From: Microplitis mediator
Taxonomy: Eukaryota; Arthropoda; Insecta; Hymenoptera; Braconidae
Assembly (NCBI RefSeq): GCF_029852145.1
Contig: NC_079975.1
Location: 2,108,001 to 2,172,000 of the forward strand
DNA length: 64,000 nucleotides
Direction of reading: 5' to 3'
Part shown: positions 35,953 through 50,200 of the stretch, piece by piece
Layout of the letters: every line of letters begins with the position of its first letter
Position numbering within the stretch: the stretch's first letter is position 1
Notes under the pieces: generated by a model
Seen by the model: only the letters and a program-made list of their open reading frames with translations
The model's database searches: none
Told to the model about the DNA's origin: nothing
Program-made: the position numbers and the translations under genes

Positions 35953-38900
35953 TTAAAATATATCGAAGTCTAACGTGTCCAAGTCATTGTAACTAACTAT
36001 TGGTCTTGACCCCATATCTGCTGGTGCAGCCCTGCAATCATTTTTATTGTACGAATGGGTAAGAATATGTCACGCTAATTTTTATTAAATTATTTTTTTC
36101 ATTTTATTAAATCTACTGTAAAAAATTTTCTGATTAAATCTGGAGTAAATGCGGAGAATGACTACAAATTTATTTAATCCTCTTGGAGTAAAATTCGCTC
36201 CTTAAAGAAATTTATTTTAATATTTAAACTTCGAATCGGAGTGAATGCGGATTTAAATAAAATCCAGTTCACTCCGGTGTAAAAACTCCCCATTTACTCC
36301 ATATGTGGAGTGATTTTTTCTGAGACTCCGAACTGGAATTAATGCGCAGTTGAAATACGTAATCACTCCTGATTTTTTACAGTATAAAGTTTGCTATCAA
36401 CGCGAAAATATTTTTCAAAAAAATATATTCTGTCTTGTATAAAATTTTTAAATTAACCGCGATTCCAAGGGGTTAATCTATTAATTATAATTGCAGTACT
36501 ACTGATCAACAAAAAAAGTTTTATTAAATAAAAATAAAACTTACCGTCCACGATTAAATCCACCGCGATTTGGCCGCGACATTCCGCCACCAAAACCACC
36601 TCCGAACCCGCCTCCATATCCACCTCCTGAGCTTCCAAAAATACCGCGACCGCTTCCAAAGTTACCGCCCCCGTATCCTCCGAATCTGTTTTACAAAATA
36701 TAAAAAAGTCAATAAATAATTTAAACTATACAATTAAATAATAATTTAAAAATACTAACCCTGCCATAGTTCCAAAAGGTGGATAGTTATCTCTGAGTAG
36801 TCCTTCTCTAGGTCCACCTGCAGCGTTCGAAGACGGAGCAGGCGTTTTATTGCCGGGATGTTCTGGCAGCATCGGCCTCTTGGGGTCTTTCAAATAATTA
36901 TTGAAGTACTCAGCTTCGGCTTTTACTTCAGCGACTTTCTCTGCGTGTTTATTAAATATATGCTTGCGTATAAAGTCAGGCCCCTTGAACTTCTTCCCAC
37001 TCAACGGACACAGCCACTTGTCTTTAGCCAACTCTTGAGTATTCGCTTGGACAAATTTCTCTACCTCAGCGTCGGCGTTTTTAGCCCCGAGTTTCTGGAA
37101 CTCGTCCTCCGGCATTCCCGGGTTTGATCCCGACGCAGGAGCTAAGAATGTCGTCATCTTGCTCTCGAAATTACGACAGTACTCTTGCAGTTCTGTGAAA
37201 GAAACTTTAGCATTTTGCGGCGGTGGCCCGCGGACGTGCATGATACCGCATCTGTTTGGCATCTCGTCTTCGTTGGGATACTCGCAGTGGTTGTAATAAT
37301 CGACTGAATGAACGATACGCAGATACAAAATAAGTCTGTCAAGAACTTTTGTCAAAACTGGATCCCTGTCAATTGGACCTTCATCGCTATTGTCATTGGT
37401 GCCGTCCAGCTGGCCCTCTTCCTGCTGTTCGCCGCTGCTACCAGTGCCTCCATCAACATTTCCACGTCCCAGCAGCTCTTCCTCTTCAGCAGAAGCCTCT
37501 TCGATCAAATAGTCGGTTATGTTTTTCAAAATTGGATTTTTGGATGAGAATCCAAACTCCAGAGGCATAACTTCCGTTACGATGTTGTCGTTATTTATTT
37601 TTTGTACATTTGGATCTTTGTTGTCAGTCGCGGGAGGCTCTTCTGCAGTGTCTTTGTTGTTAGAAGCCGTGGCAGTGCTGACGTCAACCCACAAACCTAT
37701 TTTGGTATCTAAATTATGAATTATTTTGGCTGTCAATTTGATATCGAATCTTACGACCTGTTTGTGTGCGGTGATGCCATTGACGGTCCGGATTCTACGC
37801 AGCAAATCCCGATTTACGATCGCTCCAAGCTCGCATTCTCGCAGCCTGATGTTATTCAAACTCCAGCAAATTTCTTTTATGTTCACTTGACGTTCAAAGG
37901 ACACCCACCCGCGACGGAACCACCGACGCTCGGGTTGCGGATCTGCGATGGCGACCCGTAAAAATCCCGGGAACCGTTTGCACATCGCTTCCACCTCAGC
38001 TTTAGTAATTGTCGGTGCTAAGTTGCGTAAAAATATACTGCTCGTTTTATGTAACGCGCGCGGTGATTTTGCCGGTGCTACGGAGTCTTTATCATCTTCC
38101 CCAGTTTCCACTAGATCAATAACAGCTTCCACTTGGTTTTTACTCGACTCTTCTTCATTCTTTTTTTCCTTATCATCTTCCTCTGTCTTGTCATCGGTCT
38201 TCTTTTCCGCTGGTTCGCCAGATGCTTCAGACTTTTCACCAGCTTCTGATTTCTCTTTATCATTGACGTTGTCGGTCTCCATTTTCTCATGTTCTTCGTC
38301 TTCATTCTCATTCTCATTCTCATTTTCATGTTGATTCTCATTCTCGTCCTCATTCTCTTCATTATTATTATCAGGAGAAGATTGCGATGAACTGCTGCTG
38401 CTGCTGCTGTTACTCGAACCAGAACTTTTGTTGCTCGTAGTACTGCGATTGTCAGGAACATCTTCATTACTCGAGCTGCTGGAATTGCTGTTTGTGCGTT
38501 TCCGCTTTTTACTGTTCGTACTCGGAGCAGCTTCACCAGCGGCAGCAGGAGCACTTTCCATATTTTCATCTTCCTGATTATTATTATCAGCAGCTTCTTC
38601 ATCTTCAACCATTTTTTCAACTTTCAACGACTTACCATCCTGTTCATCAAACTTTTCACTGCTTCCCTTACTCTTCTCATTGTCTTTATCCTCAAGATCA
38701 CCGGCCGCTACGGTTTCTTTTTTCGACTTTTTGCTCTTTTTACTTTTCTTACTTTTTTCTTTCGGCGGCGCAACAACTTTTTCTTCGGGGACACTCAGCT
38801 CTGCAGTTTTCTGCTTATCATCCTCATCTTCCTCGTCATTATCCTCCTCCTCGTTTTTATTATTATCCCCATTGTCATTTTCCTCAGTATCTTTCACCGT

Positions 38901-41900
38901 CACAGTCTCCGCAGACTCTTCCGTTGGTTTGTCTTCGCCTGTCTCTTCTTCAGGTTTTTTTACTTCAGCTGACTCTTCCTTCTCTTTATCCTTGTCCTTA
39001 TCCTTATCCTTCTCCTTCTCTTTGTCTTTGTCTTTATCTTTTTCAGGTTCCTTGGACACTTCTTTAGTAACCGCAGTCGACGCGGTAGTCGTACTGGTAC
39101 TAGCAGGTACTGCATCATCGAGAATTTTCAAGTCTTCTTCAGTCCCGCCTTCCAGTTTTATCACAACCGTGTCCAGTAGTCGTAGCAAAGGTGTCGATTG
39201 ATCAACATCTATTGATACTTTATCAATTTCACCCGAGTTTAGCAGCTCCAAAAATACTTCCACGCGTTTCTATGTAAATTTTATCATATTTTATAAATTT
39301 TTTCTCACAAATTATCTAATAAAATCGAATTGCAAATGACATAAGGGCGTAAAAGAATTTTTATTCTAAAACTAATCGATGTATTTTTCCTCTAGAAGTT
39401 TAATAAAAATACAAATTTTAAATTTTTTCAATGCGCCCTTATGGTTCTAGTGCCGGCGCAATAGAAAATATTCAAAATTAATATCTACTGAGAAAAATAT
39501 CCGACTAGTCGCCTAAATTCAGCAGCATGACATTTGTAAGCAAAGGGCGCATTGAAAAAATTCAATTTTTTTTATACTTTTAGAAAAAAAGATCAGAACT
39601 AACAAAAAAAAATTCACGCTCTTATGTCACCTGCACCGCAAAAAAATAATTTTAAAAATTACCTTTAGAGCAGATATTTGTTCTTCCTTACGTTTGATCG
39701 ATTCCTCAGGATGGTACTTAATCTTGAACCTGATTTTTTTTTTTTTTTACCAAAGTCAAAGATAGAAAAACAAAAACAAATAACATTAGTAAAATCTCAT
39801 AAAAAATTTTTTCTTATTTAATTTTAAAAATATCCAAGTTATTTTATCAGCAAAATTATTTTTAAATTCAAAATCTCTAATTGCAGTGAGCAATGTTCTG
39901 AGAAAACAATTAATTTTATCCAGGTAAAAAAAAGTTAAAAAAAAAAAATCACGCTGGTAAATTTAAAAAAATTAAATTAATTATCAATAATTAAATTATT
40001 GTTAATTATCAATAATCTTTCAAATTAATTAATTAATTAATAATAATAATAAACACGGGATGGTAAATTTAAGTACCTCACCTGTTAAGTGTGTGCACAT
40101 GTGCATAAGCACATATATTTTATAAAAATCAATATATACATATATATACATGCAAATACACATATATATAAATATATATTTGATTTCCCTAACAAACTAA
40201 TAACGGTTTTAAAATCGCGGTACCGAAAGCGAGCGGATTTATTTGGGCTTTGCGCGCCCAGCTCGCAAATTAACGGATAATTGGTGATAGCAACAAATAA
40301 TTCCTCTGATATGAATTCCGCGGTGATGATTAATCCTAACAGCGGCCTAAGCTAACAACCATCATCATCATCATCACCTTTATCATTATTATAATTATTT
40401 ATCCTCTGTTTCTTTAGCAGCCATCGCTACTTAAAAATATATTTTTAATATGTATATATTATTATTTATATTTATTTTTCGTGCGTTATTGACAACATAT
40501 ATATATACATGTTGGCTGTGCCGCGCAAATAAGTTGAGATGAAACAATAGGAGCTTGATGTACACAGGCACACTCTGCTGTGGTCGCACACACTGTGGGG
40601 ATCATCGAAATAAATCAGCTTCTGTGATAATACTTTGTCAAATCAATATCTAAATTTAACATTAACTATATACATATATCTAAATATCAATCCTTCAAAT
40701 AATTAATTATCTTTACGTATTTACGTACTCATTTTTTTAAATTCACAACAGAACACAATTACTACTGTATTAAATCACATATAAATTTAATTCAATCCTT
40801 CCTGATGCATTGAATTAAATTTTATGTTGTTTTTTTTTAAATTCAATGTCACATTAAGTAAGTGCTCAATGTACAGGTACGCGTTTTAATTAAACGGTTA
40901 ATTATTAAGTGGCTTTAGCTTGAGCATTATTACTATGAGTAGGACTAATTAATAGGAAATTAATTACTGATTGCTTACCATTCCTCGTCTTTGTGGGCTA
41001 CGAAAAATTCGTTCAACTGCTGACGTCGGAACTCAAGTTTGTATTCATTGTAACGTTTGATAGCTTCCTCATCAGTTATTGTGTCTTCTTGGGTAACAAG
41101 GAATGCCTTGAATGTCATCATCGGTGGCTGGGTTTCAATATTTGAATTACTGAAATTTCCCGCTACTTCACGACTGAAAATTTTGAATAATAATAATAAA
41201 TTATTCTAAGGTAAGAGACCTAGTACCCGATCACTCATGTATTTCTACATCTATATTTACTAGATTTGATAAAATATAGATATACAAATACATGAAGTGA
41301 TCGGGTACTAGGTCTTTTATTTTATCTACAATTCAGTTTATCAGTAAAGTGACCATTCTTTTAAATTTTATGCTGCGCACTTTTAGATATTGGGAACAAA
41401 AAACTTCTATTTTGAATTTAAAAATTATTTTACGGGAAATTAAAACTTTCATCTTGATCTACGTTAATATTTAAATTAACAGCTGAGAGTTGATCTTTAT
41501 TCTATTAAATTGTTATTTATTTTTTTTTTTGTAATTAAAAATATTAAAATGCTAATTATCAATGAGTGTGAATGTAGCAGACATTGACAAATTTAAAATT
41601 ATGAATAAATAGAGTAAATAATTAATAAAATTAATTAAAAAAAAATGCATATTTGAAAAATTTAAAAATTACTAAGTGCATTTTTTATAAATTTTATTTT
41701 TTTAATTATTTACTCTATTTACTTATAATTTTAAATTTTTCTTATGTCTGCTACATTCTCACTCGTTAATTATTATATCATTAAACATTACGGCGCATCT
41801 CAAGAACATTTAATAGACGATAGTTTATGTGATCAAGTTGACGAAGTCCCAATAAAGGGACAATCGTCTAATTAATGACCAAAATTAAATGATTAAATTT

Positions 41901-42719
41901 TAATTTACTGTTCATTTCCCGTGAATTTATTTTATTTAAATCAACAGTTCAAATAAAATTCAAAAGTACCATAGTACGGACCACCCTCCCGCATCATAAG
42001 TATCCTTAAAAATGTCATCTTAATTTAAATCATCATGCAGAAACTACAAGTAATCAATTGATTTATCTATCAAAAGATCTAGGAAATCGCGTACGTAATT
42101 CCGGTTGATGGGAGAGTTAATTGAATAATTAAATAAAAATAAACAAACCTGTTATTGCTGTTATTATTACTGTGCCGATCACCACCACCACCGCCTCCGT
42201 AGTGATGATTCCCATGATGGGACAAATAATGATCTGAAGGAGGTGCCCATGAGTTACCTCGATCACCACCGCCGCCACTTCCAATCCCATAGTAATCAGA
42301 GTGCGCGTATCTCGAGGATGGTCTGTCATCCCAATCACCACGCATACGTTTCAATGGCGGCCCTGACGAGATGTCTTGTGACCGGGCCGGACTGTAACGG
42401 TCTCTGTTCCCGCTCCCGCCACCACCTCCCCGGTAATCCCGGTACTCTTGTCGCGCTCTTGATCGACTCGACCATTCTCTGAGCAATTAAATAAATTATT
42501 TATAAATATATATAAATAAAAAGTAATAGATAATAAAATATATGATAACAAATTATGTAAATGTTACCTTTCGACCCATTCATCACGTCCGCCTCCGCCA
42601 CCGCCGCCACCACCACGCCTATCATCTCGACGACCATCACCTCGTGAATAAGACTCTGGTCTCTCACCTCTGAACTTATCTCGACGTTTTCTATCATATT
42701 CATCATCAGAATCACCCAT
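35953..42719 (-). CDS. Ars2: Ars2/SRRT, cap-complex partner in miRNA processing
   Basis: Ars2 joins the nuclear cap-binding complex to RNA-processing machineries, including primary-miRNA processing. Exons on the minus strand: 42719-42568, 42478-42149, 41173-40979, 39729-39663, 39269-36760, 36685-36545 and 36031-35953, giving 1157 residues (human about 870). Order: Arg/Asp/Gly-rich N-terminus; the conserved SERRATE/Ars2 block with PPMMTFKAFLV, ITDEEAIKRYNEYK, RRQQLNEFFVAHKDEEW and KYHPEES; a long inserted low-complexity acidic/Lys/Ser region; an RRM-like block (SSIFLRNLAPTITKAEVE); the zinc-finger-like WLCPLSGKKFKGPDFIRKHIFNKH; a Gly/Phe/Arg-rich stretch; and a C-terminus ending DLDTLDFDIF, which in the family contacts cap-complex partners. 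The extra length over human is almost all in the low-complexity insert. Confidence 0.97.
36113..36385. mobile_element. Mariner-like MITE in the last Ars2 intron
   Basis: Inverted ends CTGTAAAAAATTTTCTGATT and the complementary CACTCCTGATTTTTTACAG are flanked by TA on both sides, which fits Tc1/mariner-type insertion. The interior repeats GGAGTAAATGCGG and complementary ACTCC motifs. Relatives lie at 55951 and 63775. Confidence 0.75.
39337..39629. mobile_element. Palindromic MITE in an Ars2 intron
   Basis: Outer ends TGACATAAGGGCGTAAAAG and TTCACGCTCTTATGTCA are inverted repeats. A second, inner inverted pair reads TTTTTTCAATGCGCCCTTA (near 39424) and AAGGGCGCATTGAAAAAA (near 39542). The double palindrome could fold into a long hairpin. 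No target duplication was found. Confidence 0.7.
41211..41319. mobile_element. Family-C MITE in an Ars2 intron
   Basis: A near-perfect palindrome with arms GTAAGAGACCTAGTACCCGA and TCGGGTACTAGGTCTTTTA; the interior is also symmetric (ATGTATTTCTA with ATACAAATACAT). It is the same family as 6323-6660 and 60008-60080 and sits 38 nt inside the intron before the exon at 41173. Confidence 0.85.
41568..41766. mobile_element. Family-B MITE in an Ars2 intron
   Basis: Ends ATGAGTGTGAATGTAGCAG and GTCTGCTACATTCTCACTCGT, with flanks TAATTATCA and TAATTATTA (8 of 9 match). Length and interior are typical of family B in this window. Confidence 0.82.
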
Positions 42720-45700
42720 ATTTTTATTTATTTTATTTTTTTTACTCCAAGTACCAACCAATAGCCCAAATTACCGGGAATACAAACGACAGTTCACTGG
42801 AATCAGAGGTTGTTACTCCAGAGTATCCAAGATTTGTGTGAACCCTGAACCTGTTACGCACAATTGTCACAAATTAATTAATATTATTATCAATACACAG
42901 TAAATACTTGATATTTATCCCTGATTTTTGTGAATTTTTACTTTTTTCAAGCACACGGTCATCGACAACCAAATTCCAGACGGAAGTATCTACAGTTTAC
43001 TTAAGTTTGCTTGGTATTATCCTGTACCTTTGCTCTCGAGCTCTGTAACTAGCGGTAACGTCACCATTTTGAACATGCGCAGTAGGATTCTCATTAAATT
43101 TTCCCCACCCTGGACCTAATTACTACTTTAATTACTCGGCTGATAAATCATTCAAATTTAAATTATTTTGTCGATAAAAAATCAAATTGTGACTGAGTAA
43201 TTAATTTCGCGATTAAATATTATGCTAATTAATTAAATCATTTTAATTGGCCTTGTTAAAATTATTTCGTAGACATGCGACACTGTCAGCCATTTTTTGT
43301 AGAGTTTCAAGTGTAAAAAGTTAAAAAATTTTAAATTTTGTTATTTACACAAAATAAGGAGAGAATGTAAATTATTACTGTAAAAAGTAAATTAAAAATA
43401 TTTGAATTGCCGCCTTTTTTAAAATGGCGGTAACGCTTGCGCATAAGTAGATTTTGAATTTTGCGCGCCATCTATTTGAATTTGACGGATGTTGAGAAGA
43501 AAATTTCTATGATCTGGTGTCACTGACTTCCGGCAGAGTCGAGTTTCTTCTTGACCAGCTGATGTCTACTCTGTAGCTGAGTTGTTATCCACATGGTCAA
43601 GGGTTTTTTTTTCCTGTGTGTCCCAGTTTTATGGAGGTCTAATCAGCTTAACTATTTCCCAGCTTAGGAAGTTGAGTTTTCCCATATAACAATCCCATTA
43701 TATTCACAATATTTTAGTTCTAAAAAATAAGGAGCTTACCCATGCGAGTTTTCCCAGACTGTTTTCCCAAGAGCTCATAATTCACGACCTTGAAAGATTC
43801 AAAATTCTAAAGTTGCTTTAAAAACTTATTTGAGTGACCAGATCTTTCATTACATATAGAAATGTCTATTGTACTAGTATGAGTTTTTCCATGAGTATTT
43901 AATAAATTAAATTCAAATCGCGCGGGATTAATTGTGATATTCAAATCTTGCGCAGTAACGCCTACAGCGTAATGATTAAATTTGAATCAGATTCAGAGTT
44001 TTTAATCAGAGCCAATTAATTCCATAATTTCGGTCTTTTTAAAAATATTACAAAAAACCTAAAATAATATTTTCAAATTTCCCGCCCTCGTAATTAAATA
44101 AATTATTTCTTAATTAAAACATCTACTTAAAGCAATAAATTCACATTGCATGACTTTGTACCCTCGTTCATTTCTACCCTAAATTACCTACCAGCTAAAA
44201 TAAGTAATTAAATACAGTGTATTTAATTACGCAGGAAAGAAATTAATTTTATTTTACTGGGGACAATGCTCGCTTTGTTTCTGCTCGTATTTGAAAATTA
44301 TCCTGATACAGATCATTGATAATAAAATTAATACCATTTACAAATAAAGCTGCCATAGAAAAACTTTTATTTATATTTTTATTTGTAAAAGTGTCTAAGT
44401 ATGTTTTTATAGCTGGGTAACGGTTGTAAATAAACAGTCTGCATACTAAACCCGTGTCTTATTTAGTTTATCATAAGTATAGACGAAAAAAAATTTAAGT
44501 AGGCCCAGACCATTTATAACTCAAGTACAATTTTCACTGAACCCAAGGCCGAAAGTCTTAAACTCTAAATCTACTTTCAATATTTTATTTCCAAGCACTT
44601 TCCTTTTAAACTTAAATAAATAAAATAAAATAAAATTTTTTTTTTAATACCTTTAGCTGTTATCTGTATGGTCATAAATTACAAATTTTTTTCAATTACT
44701 TTTCTCGGGAAATATTTTTAAAAATACTCGAACGGTCCTCTATTGTCAAAATAAAATCTCTGGTCCTTCTGAGAAGAATAAAATTTTTTTATTAAACACA
44801 AACCCTGTTTACTTACACTGTAATACATGTGTTAGACATTATAATTTATTTTTTAAATTTAAATTTAATCAGCTGTTAACTGAGACGTCAGTTGTCAAGC
44901 GTTTTTAATAAGTTTTTTATGAGTGTAAATGTAGCAGACATACACAGAAAAAAAAGGATTTCTTAGTGCAAGAAATTTTTATTTGTCCTAAAAAAATTTT
45001 TACTTGCCTCAAGAAATTTTTCGAATTATAAATTGAAAATTTTAAATTTCTCGGAGCGAGGATAAATTTTTTTAGAGCAAGAAAAAATTTTTTGAACCAA
45101 GAAATTTTTTCTTGTCCTAAGAAAATTTTTGTTTTCAATTTATAACAAAAAAATTCTTGCGCCAAGAGATCTTTTTTTCTGTGTACACAAATTTTTTAAT
45201 TATATATAAAAAAATTAAATAATCAAATGCATGCATTATTTACTCTATTTATTTGTAATTTTAAATTTGTCTGATGTCTGCTACATTCACACTCATTTCG
45301 AATCGATTATTCGTAATTCAACTTTTCGAAATATTCATGAATTCTCAAACTTTTTTAAAACTTACGAGTAATTTCAAATTTTCTTTTGAGCGAAGAAATA
45401 TTGTAGGATTTTTTTCAATAATTCAAATTTTTGCTATTAATTAAAAATTGAATAATTGACAGCTGATCAGAATTTTCTCGATTCTGGTCGAGTAATCGAA
45501 AACTTTCGGATAATTCGAAAGTTGACGAATTATTCGATTCGATTCGAACACGAATTTTACTAAAAAATTATCTAAAATTATGCCCAGAAAGTGAATACTC
45601 ATTAAATTTTTTTACCCGCGTCAAATTTGTTTTTAAAAATAAACTTATCATATTTCCTCTAATTTCTACGAAAGAAATAATAAATTACAATCAAAACAAC

Positions 45701-47242
45701 TCTCAATTAGTTCCTTGTCAATGACATCTACCTCCCACTGAAATAAAAAATAAAATCCATTATAATAAAAAATAAAATTCAAAAATTATCCAATTCAATG
45801 AACTGTAAAAATAAAGTCATCGTATTATATGTCATGCTCATAATGTGCGGAATGTCATATATATGTAGCACGCATTACTAAATACATAATTAAAATCCAC
45901 ACATATATTTATATATCTATATTATATATATGTTTTACTTTCGTTGACGAATTCCACGACGCAACGGGATTAATGTGTAACCGGAATGCGCGGATGATAG
46001 CGACAGCGAGTGAGGGCACCACCAACTCAAATCTCTGTATAATTTTTTTCCATTGTATACTTAATGATGATAGGTCATGAGTTGTCAATCGAGTTATTTC
46101 ATTGGCTTGCTACCTGCTGCCATGTATTTGTCATATATATTTATATTAAACTTGAGGTTTGCTTGTGTTTTCTAGTTCCTAGTTTCCACTTCTTTCTACA
46201 TCATCACCAACCGGCACCACCACCACTTACCTCACCACCACCACTACTTTTGCTGGCTGGTAAAAACAGATTCCAGTATCAGTGCGAGAGTTTCAACACA
46301 TGAACACATACAAGAGCTAGTATCTAGTGCGTAAGTGTAGATTGCATGTACGTGTAAACTTGTATTGGTGTTGTCCTGACCACTGGTGCTGGTGCTAGTG
46401 CTGGTGCTGGTGTGTACGGTAATTCAACTTCAGTCCATGCCAGTCCAGTCCTGCCTTGCCCATCTTACACTCTGGATGTGCAGATCAGTAAGTGAATCTG
46501 ATAAACTTGTTTCTATACAAAAAAAAACCAACCATCAAACTTTTATTTCACTGCTAGCTGTAAGTACCATCTCTTTGTTCCACTTTCATTACTGCGTTTT
46601 ATCATTTAATTATTTTATTACCATATGGTATTCAATTTTTTAGTTGCTACCTTATGACTAATTTTTCACTTGTACATTTTTTTTTAATCATTTTATTTAA
46701 ATTTAAAAAGTTGCCGACAGCGTGGGATTAATTACTTTCATTTAATTGCCGTTCGGTTAAAGAATTTATAGTGCGACTATACCAGTGCTATCACTAGCTT
46801 TTTTTTTTTTACATAATCGAATTGTTAAAAATGTCGCGGTATTTTTTTTTTATTTATCTTTTATTTTATTGTTTCTTTTTTTTTTTTTTTTTTGATGCTT
46901 ATTAAATTATTTTGTGATAAAAATTTTACACACCCGGGTATCGGGGTAGAAAATATTAAAAAAAAATGAATTTTAAAAAATATAATTATGATCATTCTTT
47001 TGTCTTGCAGATTGATATCATTGGCGTTTTACTTTCTCACTGCTGATAAATCTTTTGTGTTTGAATTGGCGGCGGCATATTTAAATAAGCCGGTTATTTC
47101 TTCGAGGTCAGTGTACTGTTACTATTTTTATTATTATTGTAATTATTTAATAATAATGATGATAATTTTTTTTTCTTTTTACTTTAAATAGATTTTTCGA
47201 AGAGGAATAAATTCTTCCACGTAATTGGTGCAGCCAATCACG
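42720..47242. other. Divergent intergenic region, Ars2 / TDRD7
   Basis: The start codons of Ars2 (-) and the TDRD7-like gene (+) face away from each other across 4.5 kb. GC-richer patches at 42960-43080 and 46180-46500 could be promoter or 5' UTR sequence. No further coding exon is supported. Except for a nested MITE at 44920-45296, the rest is AT-rich. Confidence 0.5.
44920..45296. mobile_element. Family-B MITE split by a second palindromic element
   Basis: Outer ends ATGAGTGTAAATGTAGCAG and CTGCTACATTCACACTCAT are family B. Inside, at about 44943-45185, lies a different inverted repeat with ends ACACAGAAAAAAAAGGATTT and AGATCTTTTTTTCTGTGT. Its interior is made of alternating CAAGAAATTTTT-type words on both strands. 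This is a second nested insertion in the window. Confidence 0.82.
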
Positions 47243-50200
47243 ATGGAGGACGTCGGTAGGACTGTCAGATCATTGTTACTCGCTTCTAAGGAAGGAGTAG
47301 CAATTGACAATGTCAATAGAGATTACAAAGCCATGGAAGGCGATTACATTCCATTTAGAAAGTACGGGTACTTGACTGTCCACGAGTTTTTAAAGGCAGT
47401 ACCAAATATAAGAATAGTATCGAAAAACGGAACGTTCTTCGCGCAAGCTGTTGCAACTGCCAGCAACAGGCACATCGCTGACTTGGTCAGCAAGCAGAAG
47501 ACACCGAGAGTAAGACCAACTAGACGGCCAAAGAACACAAACTCTTACAAAAGGTCTGCGTCAACAAATAGGTTCTCTCCCCGATCTAACTCGTTCGCTG
47601 GAACTGGACGGACCCAATCGCTGCACAGGTCTGCCTCCTTATCCAATGACTCGAGTAGAAATTGGGCCCCGAGGCAAGAAAATACTATAAGGCCGCTGAT
47701 GTCTGTCTCTACAAGTTCCAGTAATTTTAATGGCAACAGCAACGGTAGCAGTCAGAGAAAGTCTGAGAGACCGGAAGCAGACAGAGTCTTTCAGCAGCCA
47801 AGTAGAGTTAATGGCTTCCAACAAAATTCTTCGTTTTCATCAGCAGCCTCGTCATCGTCAATTAATTCTAGACCTGGTACACTGAGCAACATTTCTTTAG
47901 GCAAACACAGTCAGCCGCAGAACTTTGCTTCAGCATCAGCGGTAACGAGACAAAATTCATTTGGTGACAATCGTTCTATGCAGGGAACACAAATACCGCC
48001 GCTGATACCACCAGCAGATCGTAAATCTCCCGTCTCTCCTAGTGGGCCCGTAAAACAAAAGCAATTGTCTCCGTCATCTAATTACTCTGGTCTAAATAAC
48101 AGCAGCAGTAAGACCAATGGCACGATGTACAGCGACCACGTTCCTCCGTTGAAGCCTCTGAGTGAGCGTCTGAGGAATCCTCTGGCGTTTTCAACTGCCG
48201 TGCCCATTGTGCCTGAGTATCCGAAACCATCTGCGGCTGACAGCCCAACCAGTGCTGATAAGCGGGTCACATTTGCACCAACGGTTGGAGTCAAAACACC
48301 TCCGTTAGTTTTACGCCAGCCTAGTAATGAGTTTGCCATCAGTCCGAAGCAGCTGACACCGCCTGACACACCCAAGAAAAATAACGACCTCAGAGACGAT
48401 CTTGTTGAGTTGGTGGAAAAGCTACATCTTCCTAGACCAGAGTATTTTATTACACAAAACGGTAAACACAATCAAAAAACAATTTTGTGCCAAATAAAAA
48501 TCGGCGGAGTCAAATTCAGCAGCTATCCTTATGACGCCAAAACACAAAAAGAAGCTGAAATAGCGGCTGCTGAGCAAGCTCTTGCTGATTTGAAACAACA
48601 TTATGAGACTTCTGTGGGTTTGCCAATTACTTATGACAAAGAATTAATAAAGCAGCGGGTTATTGCCATTGTTGACAGTGAAGATCACAAGAGCGGGATT
48701 TTCAAACACAAACTTCCATTTTATTACAAGGAAAAGTACAACGAAGCGCTTCCTAAAAATTGGGACACAATCATCAATGAATGTTCAAATAAATTAGTCT
48801 GCGAAAAGGCGGCTGGTGACGAGATTATTTTACTGCCCTACGACCCGGCAGCGGACAATTTCGAGCCCAAAATGCCGGAATTAATTCTGCCGCAAGAAGA
48901 TCTCTGGCCAGTTTACGTCACCAATTTAGTCACCACCGAGGAAGTCTACGGGATAATCCTCGAAGACGAGTTCTGCAGCAAGAGAGATGCGATGTCAGAA
49001 AAACTTGACGGATTTTATTCTAAAGTGCGTCCGAAGCCTCCATCGATAAAAATAAACAGATATTACGCATTAAAAAAAGACGACTCCTGGCACCGAGTAT
49101 TCGTCGAATACCTCGACAACGAAATAAACTGCGCCGATATATTTTTCATTGATACCGGAGACATGGAGAGCGTAAGTTTTAATGACTTGTGTGCTCTAGA
49201 TAAGAGTTTCTACGAATTACCACCGCAAGCTGTGAGATTCAGCATCGCCGGATACGAGGAGCTATCGAATTACGAGACGATAAATAAAATTGGTGAGAAA
49301 TTACTCACTAACTTATCATGTTACGTCCAAGTATTGAGCCGAGAGAAAAACGATATGGGTTTGGTGATTAACGGAGTGTTTTATGACACAAGCACCGCCG
49401 ACGATATCAATGTCAATGATTTGATCCTGGAAAAGCTGACGAGTTTTGTCGCCAGTCCCCAGTTGACTATTGAGGGAGAAGTACTGGAAGTTTACTTGTC
49501 GCATGTTGACGAAGCTGGTGGTTACATTCAGATAAATGACGACTCTCATAAAATTTTAGTGGCTCTGATAGACAAGTTGACCGGCGATAGTATCAACGAG
49601 GAGACACTGAAGAGAGCTACCGTGAGCTGGAACGCAGTGAACAGGGAGTCGGTCTACTTGATCCATTTACCGGACGGCCAGTGGGTCCGAGTGAAAGTGA
49701 TCCAACCGGTACAGAACAATCAGCTGAGCGTGATGCTCATTGACGTTGGCAAGAAGATGATAGTGAATGCGTCGGAGCTTCTGAAAACTACAATGATTCC
49801 AGCCCCGCATGACAACAATTTGAAATTGATCGCGGCTGCTATTGAAAAGTATCCGGTCCAAACATGCAAAATTCAGCTTCACAACACCAGGACCAGTGTC
49901 CTGAATGACAAGAAATTCCTGGAGCCTCTGGTCGAAATGGCACCGCCTAGTGCTAAACTTTTCTGCAAAGTTATCAAGGAAGCGAAAGAGTCATCGCCAC
50001 TGGCGGTCGTCGAATTGTTCAAGAGAAACGAATCCGATAATTTACTGATTTCTATAAACAATTCGCTGGTGATGCGACCGAATGACAAAACGGAAGGTGA
50101 CGACAAGAATAATAATCTGAAAAAGAGACTTGAAAGGAAAAACTCGCGATCAAGTATTTCAAGAAACGGCCTCGAGTTACTTGGGCAGCCGAAAATACCC

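Noticed and set aside
37948..39201. Long + strand Ser/Leu/Tyr-rich open frames
   Set aside because: They are antisense to the acidic, low-complexity exon of Ars2, where GAA/GAT/AAG repeats leave the complementary frames open by composition.
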